Shown in pieces: positions 35,830-47,030 of a stretch of 64,000 nt of DNA (position 1 is its first letter; the number at the start of each line of letters is the position of its first letter). The position numbers and the translations under genes are program-made. Under the pieces are notes generated by a model, which searched no databases, had not been told where the DNA came from, and saw only the letters and a program-made list of their open reading frames with translations. The DNA is from Epiperipatus broadwayi (lineage: Eukaryota; Onychophora; Udeonychophora; Euonychophora; Peripatidae). The stretch lies in contig JAQFVV010000017.1 of assembly GCA_028023455.1 (NCBI GenBank), forward strand, positions 3,690,098-3,754,097. Reading direction: 5' to 3'.

Positions 35830-35903
35830 ACACGTTTGAAGCATATCAATAAAGACATCTTATCTTTTTCAGATGTCTTTATTCATATGTTTCAAGAATG
35901 TGT
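35830..35903. other. 74-nt hairpin
   Basis: Left arm 35830-35860 ends CAATAAAGACATCT, loop TATCTTTTTC, right arm begins AGATGTCTTTATTC at 35871 and runs to 35903. About 27 of 31 positions pair. The size fits a miRNA precursor, but the window is full of unrelated palindromes, so a tiny foldback repeat is equally likely. Confidence 0.45.
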
Positions 35904-36289
35904 ATTGGAGTGGACGTTCTAAGTATAAACAAAACAGTTATTACTTATAACATTGTATTTAAAAAGTATTTGTAAGTGTTTATTATATTAAAATAAAATT
36001 AATAATTCAGCATATTTACTGTAATAATGTATTGGTAGAAAAAATCTGAAGTCAAATTTTAAATAAGTTTTGTAACTATTGCCCACAAAAAAAAAAAATT
36101 TCCCAGAAGTTGAAATGATTAGATTTTTAAAAAATAGTTGAAAGCTAGTAAACTGATATAAATTACAAAAAAAAGCTTAGAAAAATTTTAATTCTGTTAA
36201 ATACATTATTTTTAGATATATATACTTTCATCACGTGGTTTGTGTCAAAGTTATGAGGGCAGTAAGTTTGACATTTACTAATTAAATTA

Positions 36290-36590
36290 TAGTAAGTCCC
36301 TATCTATATATATATTGAACAATGATAAAAAATATATGTTAGAGATTGTGTTTTGGGCCAACTGATGAGTGCTGGTTCAGCATGAAATGTGCATCTTAGA
36401 GAAAACATCTTTTTTACAAGTTTTTGGTCATAGATTTATGATTACAATCCTCCACAAGATGTTAAAAATGGACACAAACCAGTCCCTATCTTGTATGAGA
36501 GCCATGTAGTGAAAATTACACTACAGAAATATTATCATTAAGTGGATAATCTCTTGTCTAATGAATAACTAATAAAAATTATTCATATAT
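36290..36590 (+). mobile_element. Family B' repeat with intact hammerhead core
   Basis: Contains the ribozyme at 36349-36408 followed by the family end block with TGTAGTGAAAATTACACTAC, AGTGGATAATCTCTTGTC and TAATGAATAACTAATAAAAA. Only the right-hand arm is present; the mirrored left arm seen at 23.8 kb is missing. Confidence 0.75.
36349..36408 (+). ncRNA. Type I hammerhead ribozyme, intact core, C at cleavage site
   Basis: CTGATGA at 36362-36368; helix II GTGCTG/CAGCAT with loop GTT; GAA at 36384-36386; helix III ATG-TG-CAT (36387-36394); C at 36395, the most favoured residue at the cleavage position. Helix I is CCAA/TTAG (36358-36361 with 36396-36399, one mismatch), internal loop GGG against AG, distal TGTTTT/AAAACA (36349-36354 with 36402-36407). 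The distal pairing differs in sequence from the copy at 14229 but keeps the fold. Helix III differs too (ATG/CAT in place of ATA/TAT). Confidence 0.76.
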
Positions 36591-37635
36591 CATATTGTGT
36601 TAAAAATGGGACTAATTTTAGTTGAGACTTGAGTTTTTGAGAGAACAAGCAACTAATTAAGTTGACCTATGATTACAGGGATTTTGTTTTTAATGCTGTC
36701 GATTATTGATGCTAGTGAAGGAAGATACTGAATACTTAGTGCTTATATAGTAGTGGTACTCCAGATAGATAATCTTTAAAATCTTTATGATATGGATAGA
36801 TTTTTTCATTCATCATAGTAAATAATATATAAAAATTTAATGATAACTTTTGGTGAATCTAGAAGCCAGGGCATTTTTAGCCATCTCTTTGTGCTAATCT
36901 ATCTAAGTTGGACCATACTGGAGCCATACTGAGAGGCTGATTTGATTTAATCATGAAGGAGTAATTTTTAAAAAGCAATGAATTATATTCATCTAAAATG
37001 AATTCATGAGGGTCTGATTTTTTGGGATTGTTATCTTTACTACTGTAACTTCTATTGTAAAAATGATTGTAATCACACTAATTTGTTTATTTTGTTAAAT
37101 TTAATTATTGATAACATCTTGTTGTTTGTAGACATGTTAAGTTTTCTGCTCCAAAAATAAGCAGACTAAGTTAGCAATGAAATAGAATGTCTATTATCAC
37201 AACAACTGCTCGTTTCCCATGGCAAAGACTTTATTGATTTATTTAAAACTATTGATGATGATGATTAAAACTAGCAGTACAAATGAAAGATAGATGGCAT
37301 TTAAAAGAAATAATAATATAATTTTATCAAGCTTTAAGTTATTTAAAGTTCTAAATTTGTTTCCACATTTTGCATATGCATAAGACAATAGTTGAAACAA
37401 ATATGAACCATTTAAAAGTAGGAGTGTTTAATTGTCTATGTTTTTAGGTAGCAATTCTGAGAGATTAATTCATATCTGCTTTAAACATATGAATATAACT
37501 GAAAAATGTGAACGATCTCAAAGATGCATTTTTGGCTGAATCAGTCCTCTTTTTAATCAGTTCAACTATAACTTCTTACATGCAACTTCAGATCATTTGT
37601 TTAATATTCATCAATATCGCATTACTACAATTTGA
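36591..37635. other. AT-rich DNA, no gene seen
   Basis: A 68-codon frame starting 37508 runs into the LINE fragment. Nothing recognised. Confidence 0.4.
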
Positions 37636-37790
37636 TCATCATCATCATCAACCATTATCAATACCCTACAGGATGAAGGTCTCTCCAAGTTCAATCCATT
37701 TTTCTGATCTATAGCTTCTCTGCTCCACATCACCTCTGCATACTTTATTATTTCATCCATTCATCTCACATGTGGTCTTTAAAGAGACAA
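37636..37790 (-). mobile_element. RTE-type LINE, 3' end fragment
   Basis: Starts at the ATC trinucleotide run (37636-37650) and reads on the minus strand as the C-terminal end of an RTE-type polyprotein (WMDE-like, then a W-rich IELGETF-like end), then the (ATG)n-type tail. The 3' microsatellite tail is typical of RTE elements. About 150 bp remain. Same segment as 46735 and 62636. Confidence 0.7.
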
Positions 37791-38019
37791 TTTGATGTAA
37801 TGTAAAATTTCTTATATGCACATATTTGAATTCACCCACAAGTCAAACATTACTTTTTAATTAAATTTTAAAATGGTATGATAATATCTAGCCTAATAAA
37901 TAATTAGTAATCTATCATTAAAATATTATTTAAAGTGGGTCAAATGTGTGAGTGCAAAATTTGGCTCTTGTTAATAAGTAATAGTAATTGAATATATATA
38001 CGAGCATGGATAACATTCA

Positions 38020-38400
38020 CAAAGATAGTCCAACCTGATATAATTTAACTATTAAAACATTAAAAACTATATTTCAGAAGGAATTTGAACTCAGAGTTTG
38101 TAAGGGAGCTTGTAGCCCTCTTTAGCTATCCATTGTATCTCCTGAGCACTGATTATATATGTGTGTGGAGATTATAATCTGGACCAATTGATGAGTGTTG
38201 CTTCAGCATGAAATGCATATGTTAGAGATCATTTATCTTTTTCACATGGATGTAGTCAGGTGTATCGATGGTATAAGATAAAGAGGATATCTAAAGGGAG
38301 CTTGATAGTTTCAAAGCCCTTCTAATTACATTAAGTTCAGTATAGCCAGCATACTTGTACTTAAATATTAAATACTATATTGCTGAAGCATAATTTCCAC
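38020..38400 (+). mobile_element. Family B hammerhead repeat (copy at 38 kb)
   Basis: The end blocks at 38085-38150 and 38275-38330 are inverted relative to each other (TTTGAACTCAGAG...GGAGCTTG against GGGAGCTTGATAG), with a plus-strand ribozyme segment between (38170-38232). The ribozyme has GAAA and helix II but TTGATGA in place of CTGATGA, so it should be inactive. Confidence 0.7.
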
Positions 38401-40254
38401 AAATCTTTCTCATCTGTAAACAAGCTATAAGTATTAATTTTATATTACTATAATTAACATTTAAAATACAAGTTGATAAAGATTATATGGGTGTAAAAAG
38501 CAATATTCTGTAATTCATTTATTGTTTAATGTTTTTACAGTGGTTTATTTATTTATTATATATTTACACAAGTGCACATAAAGCTAACAATTACTGCGCT
38601 TTAAGTAGCTCAAGTTCGAGAAGAAATCTCCTGGAGCGACTGTTATTATTAAAAATTGATCTACTCTCTAGACACAGCATTGGATAATCAATGTAATAAA
38701 AGAAGACAATTTTTCGTTGCATTTCGGGCTGTTATTTAGAGGAGCGAGTTTTAAATCAATTGAGATTTTATTGCAAGTCAGTTTTAAATCGATTGGCTAT
38801 TATATCTATATAAAGATACTATAATAGTCTTTATATATTTATTTTAAAACTTAGTGTAACTTCAACGTTAATATCATACTTAAGACACAGATGTCGTTGA
38901 AAGTTTATTAAATTGCTAAAATAACTATTAAAAAATATACTCTGATACAGTCTCTTTATATTACATAATGGCAAAAATTTAATCTATTATACAGTCATCT
39001 TGATAGGAAAAATGAAGAATGATGTAAAATTGTATTCTTTGAAATATTCAAACACTGACAGGTGTTATCATATTATATTTTAATATATATATATATCATT
39101 TAACAAAAATTATTAATTATATAAATAAATTATTCATTTATAGCCAGCTTATAGTTTGCCAGCTATTGTCCTGCTACTAAAAATATCATCTATAAGTTAA
39201 ATTATGTGATTAATAATTGTAGTTATGGGTATGTTATAATCAAATTTTAGCATTAATGTTTTCATAGAAAATATACTTATTTATTAATAACAGATTGAAT
39301 ATTTATTAATTCGCCGTAGAAGCATAAACCTTAATGCTAAAATTTGGATATATAATAATTGATATATTAGATATAAAGTTAACACCAGTTTTTTTATGGC
39401 TAAAAATTTAAAGCAGCCTCAAAGCCTTCTATATTAACTCTAGAAAAAGAAAAAGAAAGAGCAGAGTAAAAGAAAATACATTATTAATCATGAATGCCAA
39501 TTTTTTAAGTGTATTTAGCAATTTTCCACCTTTATTTTTTAAAAGACAACCATTTATTTATTGACTGAATTCAGACCGTTAACTAGACTGCTTATAGGCC
39601 GCTACCTAATAATATATATATGTTTGTACCATCCCTCCTCAATATAAATTTTCAATTTTTACTTAGCTTAGATTAAACCCGAATCTTCAAGAGCAAAACG
39701 GGTCAATGCATTTCTCATTACATCACGGATTGCTTATTAATTGAATTAAATTACCTTCCCCCCCCCTCCACTTTCAAACTAATATGGTCTGTTGCATTTT
39801 ATATTATAATTTATTAAAATACAATGTTTTTGATATAGTACTAGCTTAGTAGATATTTTGGAATCTAAAATCGGCGGCCATAACTATATTGTATCACTTC
39901 CGGTGTTTGAACTAATATAAATTCCCCAGTAAGGAAATCATTGGGTTTTTAAAATTAATTTATTAAGACACAATTACAAGAAAATATCTACTGCAAACAA
40001 ATAAAAATTGCCAAAATTAAAAAAAAAAAAAGGCAAAATTATATTATGTTTTTTATTTGTAATTACGATCCTTTTTATTGCATTAATATAATCAATACCT
40101 TGTGGGGAATAACTAATACAAAGAGGAGTCTAGAGCTAAAGATTTTTAATCTAAACTTAGACGGTCGTCGACGATATCTCAAATAATCAACCACTCAATT
40201 ATAATTACAATAGTAATAATATAAGAATAATTAATAATAGCTATAGATATTGCA
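38401..40254. other. No gene identified
   Basis: Mostly AT-rich. At 39230-39350 a loose palindrome pairs AATTTTAGCATTAATG with TTAATGCTAAAATTTG. A C-run (CCCCCCCC) sits at about 39760. The stretch 39860-39930 (CGGCGGCCAT, CACTTCCGG) is a small GC-rich island without other signals. Confidence 0.4.
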
Positions 40255-40430
40255 AATTATGCATGGTCAGGGGTTTGGGGAGGTGTTCCCGACAGAGATA
40301 TTTTAAATGCTTTCTCTAGCTAAGCATTTAACATTAAGCTTGTTGAGGAATTGGCAATCCTCATTGTTTATAACTTACAAGCTTAAGAGAATAAGGTCAT
40401 ATGATCTATGACTCTTATCTTGACTATTTA
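40255..40430. mobile_element. Foldback family C, fragment (copy 4)
   Basis: CGACAGAGATATTTTAAATG, CTTTCTCTAGCTAAGCATTT, AAGCTTGTTGAGGAATTGGC and TAACTTACAAGCTTAAG, the inverse of the first part of the copy at 28560. Ends CATATGATCTATGA. Confidence 0.7.
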
Positions 40431-40435
40431 TGGTA

Positions 40436-40496
40436 TTATTATTATTGTTGTTGTTGTTGTTGTTGTTTTTGTTATTATTATTATTATTATTATTTA
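40436..40496. repeat. (ATT)n(GTT)n(ATT)n microsatellite
   Basis: ATT triplets, then seven GTT-type triplets, then ATT triplets again. Confidence 0.95.
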
Positions 40497-40924
40497 ATTT
40501 TTAATATTCTAGTAACTGTTAACATTTAAAAATATTCGAATAGTGAAAATCCACTGTTTCTTAAATGAATAGAAATACTTTCTTTTCTTCTCCAACAACA
40601 AAATCATACTAAAAGTTAAATTATCTAAAATTGATTTTATCATCAGAAACCACAGCTCAATTTTATTATATATATATATTTAGAAGCTTAAGTAATAAAT
40701 CATAGATTTATGCTTTATGCTTGTCCAAATTATAATAATATTATATTATAATATAATAATATTATTATATTTAAAATCTGTATATATTTAGTTAAATACA
40801 TTGTTTACAAAAAAAAAGTGTTGAAGATTAAAGATGACATGAAATTGTGAGTATATTATATATTTATATAAATGATAAACCCGAAATGTATTGATCAATG
40901 AATTTTACTAATACTGTCAGATTG

Positions 40925-41365
40925 TAATTTTATTTAGAATGTAATAATCCCTCCTCACTCGAATCCTACAATAATATTAAATCAGCAATGTTAAATGTGA
41001 GGATACCCTCATTCCAGCCTCAAGATAAAGACTTTGAGAAAATAAGTATGACATCTTATTTTCAAACCTAAATGCACTTATATAGGCCAATCCTATGTTT
41101 TTTGGAATGACAGCTGAGTACATATTTTATAAGTGTTAATAAGATTATTAAAAGAAATGGATGCAAAGTAAATGATTTAATATATATTCATGCTCTTACT
41201 TCAAGACACTTAAGATTGGCCTATATAAGTGCATTTAGGTTTAAAAATAAGAGACATTCTTATTTTCTCAAGATCTTTATCTTGAGGCTGGAATGAGAAT
41301 ATACCCACATTTAACACCCCCAATTTAATATTATAGTACAGCACAAGTAAGAAGGGTAAACCTGA
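40925..41365. mobile_element. Foldback element (single copy seen)
   Basis: Arms pair over about 150 bp: CATTCCAGCCTCAAGATAAAG with CTTTATCTTGAGGCTGGAATG, and CCTAAATGCACTTATATAGGCC with its complement at about 41218-41239. The left arm has the end TACAATAATATTAAATC and the right arm ATTTAATATTATAGTA. Between the arms about 115 bp are unpaired. The minus-strand frame 41210-41413 includes the arm; its segment RMSLIFKPKCTYIGQ looks vaguely like the linker of PLE proteins but this is not conclusive. Confidence 0.8.
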
Positions 41366-41824
41366 AATAATTACATAATGATAAACAATGTAAAATAAAA
41401 AATTATCTAACATTATTGTAAATTAGGAGTAATTTTAGACAGATTGAATGATTAAATTTGCTTTTACAAGAATACAGGCAATATTATCAAGCTCCAGTAG
41501 CTACAAGTATGTTAGAGGGAATTATTATTTCTTATTTTGATTTTATTGCCTTTATTTAATTTGTTTAAAGTTTAATTAATATATCTTACTCTTATTTGAG
41601 CTAGTGACAATTTTGATCATATTTGCTCTTTTATATTGAATCTAATATTACTTACTATTCATAAAAATTATAGAATGAAATATTTATTTGAATTTTATTT
41701 TTAAAATGGAAACGAATTTTAGTTGAGACGTCATAAAAGATAAAAATACATATTAAGTTTATTAAAATTTCACACAAAAAAATCAGTGTTTATAAAATGC
41801 TTGAATTATTTACTTCATTAAAAA

Positions 41825-42360
41825 TTAATACATTGTATGTGTGAAAGTCTGAGTTCGAATCCCGCATATATTACATATATAAATACAGGTTTAAGCCTGT
41901 ACAATATATTAATTTATAAAAATAGTGTGTAAAAGGTCTGCCCATCCCTCGCATATGTATGTATAAATGTTTTATTCTCCTGCACATGAGGGGTCAGAAT
42001 GACTAATATGTCAACATAGGTAGGATGACAAACTTGGCACTAACAAGGGCTTTGAACGTTCCATCATCAGATTTTCAATGAAATGGAAGGCTGAAGAGTT
42101 GTGAGTCGAAATAGTTTGAAGCCTGCTCATTAAAGTATGAAGATTGGCTATCTTAATATAAAGCTGAGCACTGATTGTATATATGTGTAAGGATAGTAAT
42201 CTAGACCAACTGATGATTGCTGTTTTAGTAAGAAATACGTTTATTGCTGATTATTAATCTTTTCAACATGTGTGTGATCAGGTGCATCAGCAATATGAGA
42301 TGGCCCTGAGAGTAGTGGGTCATGTGAAAGTCTGAGTTCATTAAAAATTGTAAATTATTG
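41825..42360 (+). mobile_element. Family B hammerhead repeat with tandem end block
   Basis: GTGAAAGTCTGAGTTC occurs at 41841 and again at 42324, 483 bp apart, bracketing one unit with the TTTGAACGTTCCATCATCAG and CTGAAGAGTTG blocks and a ribozyme at 42195-42256. So this locus retains one full unit plus the end of the preceding one, the same periodicity as at 14 kb. Confidence 0.75.
42195..42256 (+). ncRNA. Hammerhead ribozyme candidate, diverged
   Basis: CTGATGA at 42210-42216 and GAA at 42232-42234 are intact. Helix II has changed to TTGCT/AGTAA with a five-base loop but still pairs (one G-T). Distal helix I AGTAAT/ATTATT pairs with one G-T. Helix III (ATA against TTT) has a mismatch, so activity is uncertain. 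Confidence 0.55.
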
Positions 42361-42439
42361 AATATATATATATGTGTGTTCTATGCACAGATAATAAAGC
42401 TAGAATATATATATTTACTATTTACTAGCTTCATTATCC

Positions 42440-42730
42440 AAACACCCCCCCCCCCAAATATATATATATAATAATTTTTAAAAATTTATTACCAAAAACC
42501 TTTCTTTTTATCTACTACATTTTTAAATTTGTTTTTTAAAAACAAATTTTTAAAAAAAATTTAATTTGTAATCATATGGTTTTTTTTTTAAATTAAATAT
42601 TTAAAAAATTTATGAAAAAATAACCTAAACCACCACAATTTTGGTAAGATTTTTTTTTTTTTTGTGAGGTTTTTAAAAAACCATTTTTTTATAAAAAATT
42701 AAAAATTTGTTTGGGGGGGAAAATTTTTTC
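42440..42730. repeat. Low-complexity A/T stretch with C and G runs
   Basis: A run of ten or more C near 42446, TA repeats, then long stretches of A and T homopolymers and a GGGGGGG run near 42712. May contain assembly or polishing error. Confidence 0.6.
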
Positions 42731-42959
42731 CAACTTATTAATTTTTATCATTGCATCTTTCATCTTACCTCAATCATGTCATAATCAATCCAGTAGCCTA
42801 GAAGTCAGACCACCCTTTTTCACTATAGATGCAGTTTAAAAGTCCACTTCATTTTCCAAGTGATGAGAAATACACATCACATTATAATTTAAATTACACA
42901 TTTTTTGAGATATACTTAAATTTCATTTATATAGTTTTAAATATATTTTAAACTTCAAT

Positions 42960-43265
42960 TCTATCTTATGTTCCTGAATTATATGGTGGAATATATGAAA
43001 AAAATAAATGATCCCCAATGTACAGAGTTTGTGCTGAAGCAGCACTCATCACTTTGCCCAGATCACAATTTCTTACACCTTCATCATTTGATTATTACAT
43101 TTATAACAAAATACTATAGGTTGATTCCAAGTGTCAAACTTTCTGTGCTCCCAACTTTGATACAAACTATTTAATATAAAGATATTAATGATTATTACTA
43201 AATATTTATTAAACTAGAGATTATCAGCCCAAATTTATACTTTAAATCTCATTTAATAAATAGTA
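42960..43265 (-). mobile_element. Family B' repeat, decayed hammerhead
   Basis: Ribozyme segment at 43005-43075 on the minus strand: GTGATGA for CTGATGA and CAAA for GAAA, with helix II GTGCTG/CAGCAC still perfect. The family end block ACTAGAGATTATCAG follows at about 43213. Inactive by core changes. Confidence 0.65.
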
Positions 43266-43864
43266 GGTCTGTAGTAATACAGGTGTGTCAACACCTCAGT
43301 TTCCTTGCCCATGTTTAACATGAAGCTTAACCCGCATGCACATAGCCAGATTTATTTGATTTACCTGGTGAGTCTTTTTGCAAGCTTAAGCCATTATTCT
43401 ACATTGAAATTCAATAAATTTAACTTGATTTGATAGCAATATATATTTGAAAATGAAAAATATTCTAAAAGTTCATATTTGAGATTTGTAAATATTAAAA
43501 AAATGAGATCATAGTAGATGATTTCATCATTGAATGGATGATGGAGCAAAATCACTCTTATAAAATGAACAAAATCTTTTCTAAAACTTCATTTAGTTAT
43601 TGAGATAATAGTGGCAACATAAAACATATTTAAGCAATGCCTTCTTCTCTTTGATTGATGTCTTCTTTTATAATCAGTGATCACACTTTTTGCAAAGTTA
43701 TTTTGAAAATGTTTTGGAATAGTAAAAACATTTTTTGTAAAATTTATTAAGATTCGTGATTATTTTTATACAATATTTTTATAATAATTTTTAAAAATCA
43801 AAAGTGTACATTGTTACACATTTTTTATACATATATTTTTTATTTTTAAAAATAGAAGATAAAA
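43266..43864. other. AT-rich DNA, no gene seen
   Basis: No recognisable structure. Confidence 0.4.
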
Positions 43865-44277
43865 ACTTCTAATGTATAGTTAACTTGTTAATGATTTGAT
43901 ATTTTCTTTTGTTCCTCCTGATGATAGTTTTTGAAAATGCTCAACTTGACTACTATATAAAATCTTTATTTTATATAACATTCATTTAAAAAGTCTTAAT
44001 TTTTTAAAATTTAATTTTATAAATAAATAATATTCTAAAAAAACACATCTGATGTTTTAAATGTTTAAAGACCTCTAATGTAATGTTAACTTGTTAACAA
44101 TTTGACATTTTCTTTTGTTCCACCTGGTGAGAGTTTTTGAAAATGTTTAACTTTCACTACTGTATAAAAATCTTTATTTTATACTAACATTCATTAAGAA
44201 AGTCTTAATTTTTTAAAATTTAATTTTATAAATAAATGATATTCTAAAAAACACATCTAATGTTTTAAATGTTTAAA
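43865..44277 (+). repeat. About 206-bp tandem duplication
   Basis: Two copies share CTTCTAATGTA/CCTCTAATGTAATGTTAACT, TTCTTTTGTTCC, GTTTTTGAAAATG, AAAATCTTTATTTTATA, CATTCATT and AAGTCTTAATTTTTTAAAAT. The copies differ by scattered substitutions and small indels. Confidence 0.9.
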
Positions 44278-45571
44278 AACTGACTTATTAATTAAATAAT
44301 GTACTCTACATACTATCAAACAAGTTAGTGTAAACATTCTTTCAGAAATTGAATGAAATATTTTTAGTTTAATTTTTTTAATGTGAATGAAGAAGACAGA
44401 TTTACAATAGATCTATCAATTTATGTTTTGAAATCTGATATTTTTAATATTTTTTTAATAATAATTACAACATTGAAAAGATTTTAAGATTTTTGACAAA
44501 TAATAACATAATAAATGCTGTTGTTTTCTTTCATTATATTATGGTCAAGTTTATTAACTTGTATTTTTAAAATTAAAAGTTAAATAAATAAATTGAACAT
44601 TTACATGTGTATTTATTTTTATTTTAAATAAATAATCAACCAATTAGTGTGTAAAAATAATCAAAAATATTTTATAAACAAGCAACAAATAATATTTTGT
44701 TTATACTAAAAAATTTGCATGAAAATTTAACTAGAAATAAATAAATGTCCAGAAGGTAATTTCTTCTGTGTCAATCAATGTGGCATTCCTTAGATCGAAT
44801 CCAACTGTCTCTTAGATCTAAACTTATTATCAATAACATACTGACCTCTTCAGATATTTTTTAAAATAAAATAATAAAAGCACTATCTAAAAGTTATACT
44901 GGAAAAAATGTAGATCATTATCATTTATGATAACATTAATACATCTTAAAACTATAGAACAATGATATTCTTTAGGAATATAACAAGAATTATTTTGTAA
45001 CAACTGAAAAAGCACATAGATTAACAAAGAAATCATAGTGTTCTGATTAGGCAGCATTAAGAAAATAATGACATGTTATTGCTATCACTATCTTAAAATA
45101 TTTTGACATATTTTAAAAATTAGAAAATGATTTTAATATATTAAAGCAGAATTTGATAGATTTTTTAAAGATTACTATTTTTTGTTTGCATTTTGAAAAC
45201 AAATTTCAGTCAAAAAAATTTGTTTGCTTTACAAGAGTACTATTATATATCAACTTTTATGTAAATGCAAAACTTCCTACATAAGTGAATGGATATGTAA
45301 TATTGAAAAATGATTAAAATAACATGAACTTTAATATAAACATATTAAAAAATCAGAATAATAATGATTAAGAAAACCATCTGTTTTCTTTGATCATGAA
45401 AAAACATGATTCATTTTTGACCTAGATAATACTAAAATGCTTCATGAGGAAAAGAACCTATGATGAAAGAAAATTGAAAAAGACAATTTTGATAAATACA
45501 AATAAGAAGTTTTTAATTAATAGTAAAAGTGTGAATATTAAAACTCATGAATATTGAGATATATTATGACA
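44278..45571. other. AT-rich DNA, no gene seen
   Basis: No recognisable coding or repeat structure. Confidence 0.45.
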
Positions 45572-45791
45572 TTTACTTAAGTCAAATTTAATATTAATAA
45601 TCAGCATTAAGTTATTGTACATGCACTTTGTAGCTTTAACAATAAATGAATATCTTGTGTTTAAAGTGGGAATATTCATTTATTGTTAAATCCACAAAAC
45701 GCATGTGCAATAGCTTAATGCTGGGTATTAATATTACAATTTATAAACATCGCACTATATAAAATAAATAATTTATTTAAGTCAAATTTAA
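45572..45791. mobile_element. Small foldback flanked by 20-bp direct repeats
   Basis: Arms 45590-45653 and 45672-45736 pair, including CAGCATTAAGTTATTGTACA with GTGCAATAGCTTAATGCTG and AACAATAAATGAATAT with ATATTCATTTATTGTT. TTTACTTAAGTCAAATTTAA at 45572 and TTTATTTAAGTCAAATTTAA at 45772 match at 19 of 20 bases, which is long for a target-site duplication. The window shows no second copy of this element. Confidence 0.75.
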
Positions 45792-46734
45792 AAGGTTTCT
45801 AGTTAAAGATGATTATGAAAATAACTGAAATAACTTGTGCTTTTTATAATAGTCATTTATAAGATTTATTATTATTTCCAATAATTTGTTTTATTGTTTT
45901 TAGATGTATAATGTGATTAGTAAGCTCCGTTTTTTTATGTTTATTTATTTATTTATTTTCTAGAATTTTTACATGAAATGAAATAATTTCTAGTACAGTA
46001 AAAATAATTAATAACTGTTCAAATCTTTATTGAAAAGTAATTCTTATTAAAAACTGTAGCTCAGAAATACCACATAGTTTATACTTATTGAATGTACATC
46101 TTTAAATATAAACATTTGAGAAATTGTGTAAGGCTTAACTGATTGGCTGAAATGTAATTTAGGGGCCATTACTTGTTTATACTGTCTACAATTAAAATTA
46201 ATTACAAAATTCTAGGCTCATATATAAAAAAAAATTCCAATAACCTTGCAATTTTTATTTCAGATAACCTGCTTGATAACTATTCATTATTGATAATAAA
46301 TGTCACATGACTGTTCTTAGCTAGAGGCTAAAATAATAATAAAAATCATTCAAACCCTCATGACTCAACCATTATCAAGCCTGGAGAGTACTATTCACTT
46401 CTTTACAATTCCTCTATTAGGAGGTGTTCAAAAGACATTCATCTTGCAATAGGCTATATTTTCTTATTACATGATTATTATACTTTAACTAAATTTTGTA
46501 TATTATTTATTTGTATTAAAAATAATATTTGCAGTTAAAAGATTTTGAATTGAAATTTTGTTAATTTGTTGTCTCGTATTTTTAGTTTTTTCTTCTATTT
46601 TTCTCATAATTTTCTAATTAGAACTTAAAAAAAAATTGCTTCTATAATTATCTCCATTTTGTTTTTACGATTAAAATATATATATATAAAGTATATTGAC
46701 ATTGATTAAACTTAAGGTTTTTAATACACACACG
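45792..46734. other. AT-rich DNA, no gene seen
   Basis: No recognisable structure. Confidence 0.45.
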
Positions 46735-47030
46735 CGTCATCATTATCATTTTCAACCATTGTCGATTCGCTGCAAGATAAGTCTCTCCAAGTTCAATCCA
46801 TCTTCTCCATTCTCTAGTCTCCCTTCTCCACATTATTACCACACACTTCCATATTTCATCCATCTCACATGTAGTCTCTTTCTGGGTCTTTTATAATCTC
46901 TTGGAATTTCGTCTAAGATTTCAGTTATACATCTATTATCATCACTTCTAGCAAAAGTCCAGCCCAAACTCTATTTTAATCTTTTAATTCTTTGAATGAT
47001 GTCATAACAGTTGTTTGTTTTCTCATCCAT
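46735..47030 (-). mobile_element. RTE-type LINE, 3' end fragment
   Basis: Minus-strand translation gives MDEIWKCVVIMWRRETREWR followed by RWIELGETYLA, the C-terminal end of an RTE-type polyprotein, ending near a CATCATTATCATT tail at 46738. The upstream part (46870-47030) aligns with the 62.6-kb copy but needs frame changes. The plus-strand frame over the same bases is a shadow. Confidence 0.78.

Noticed and set aside
41210-41413. Minus-strand frame as a fifth PLE remnant
   Set aside because: Only a vague resemblance to the linker in one short segment; no GIY-YIG core follows, so I kept the call as a plain foldback element.
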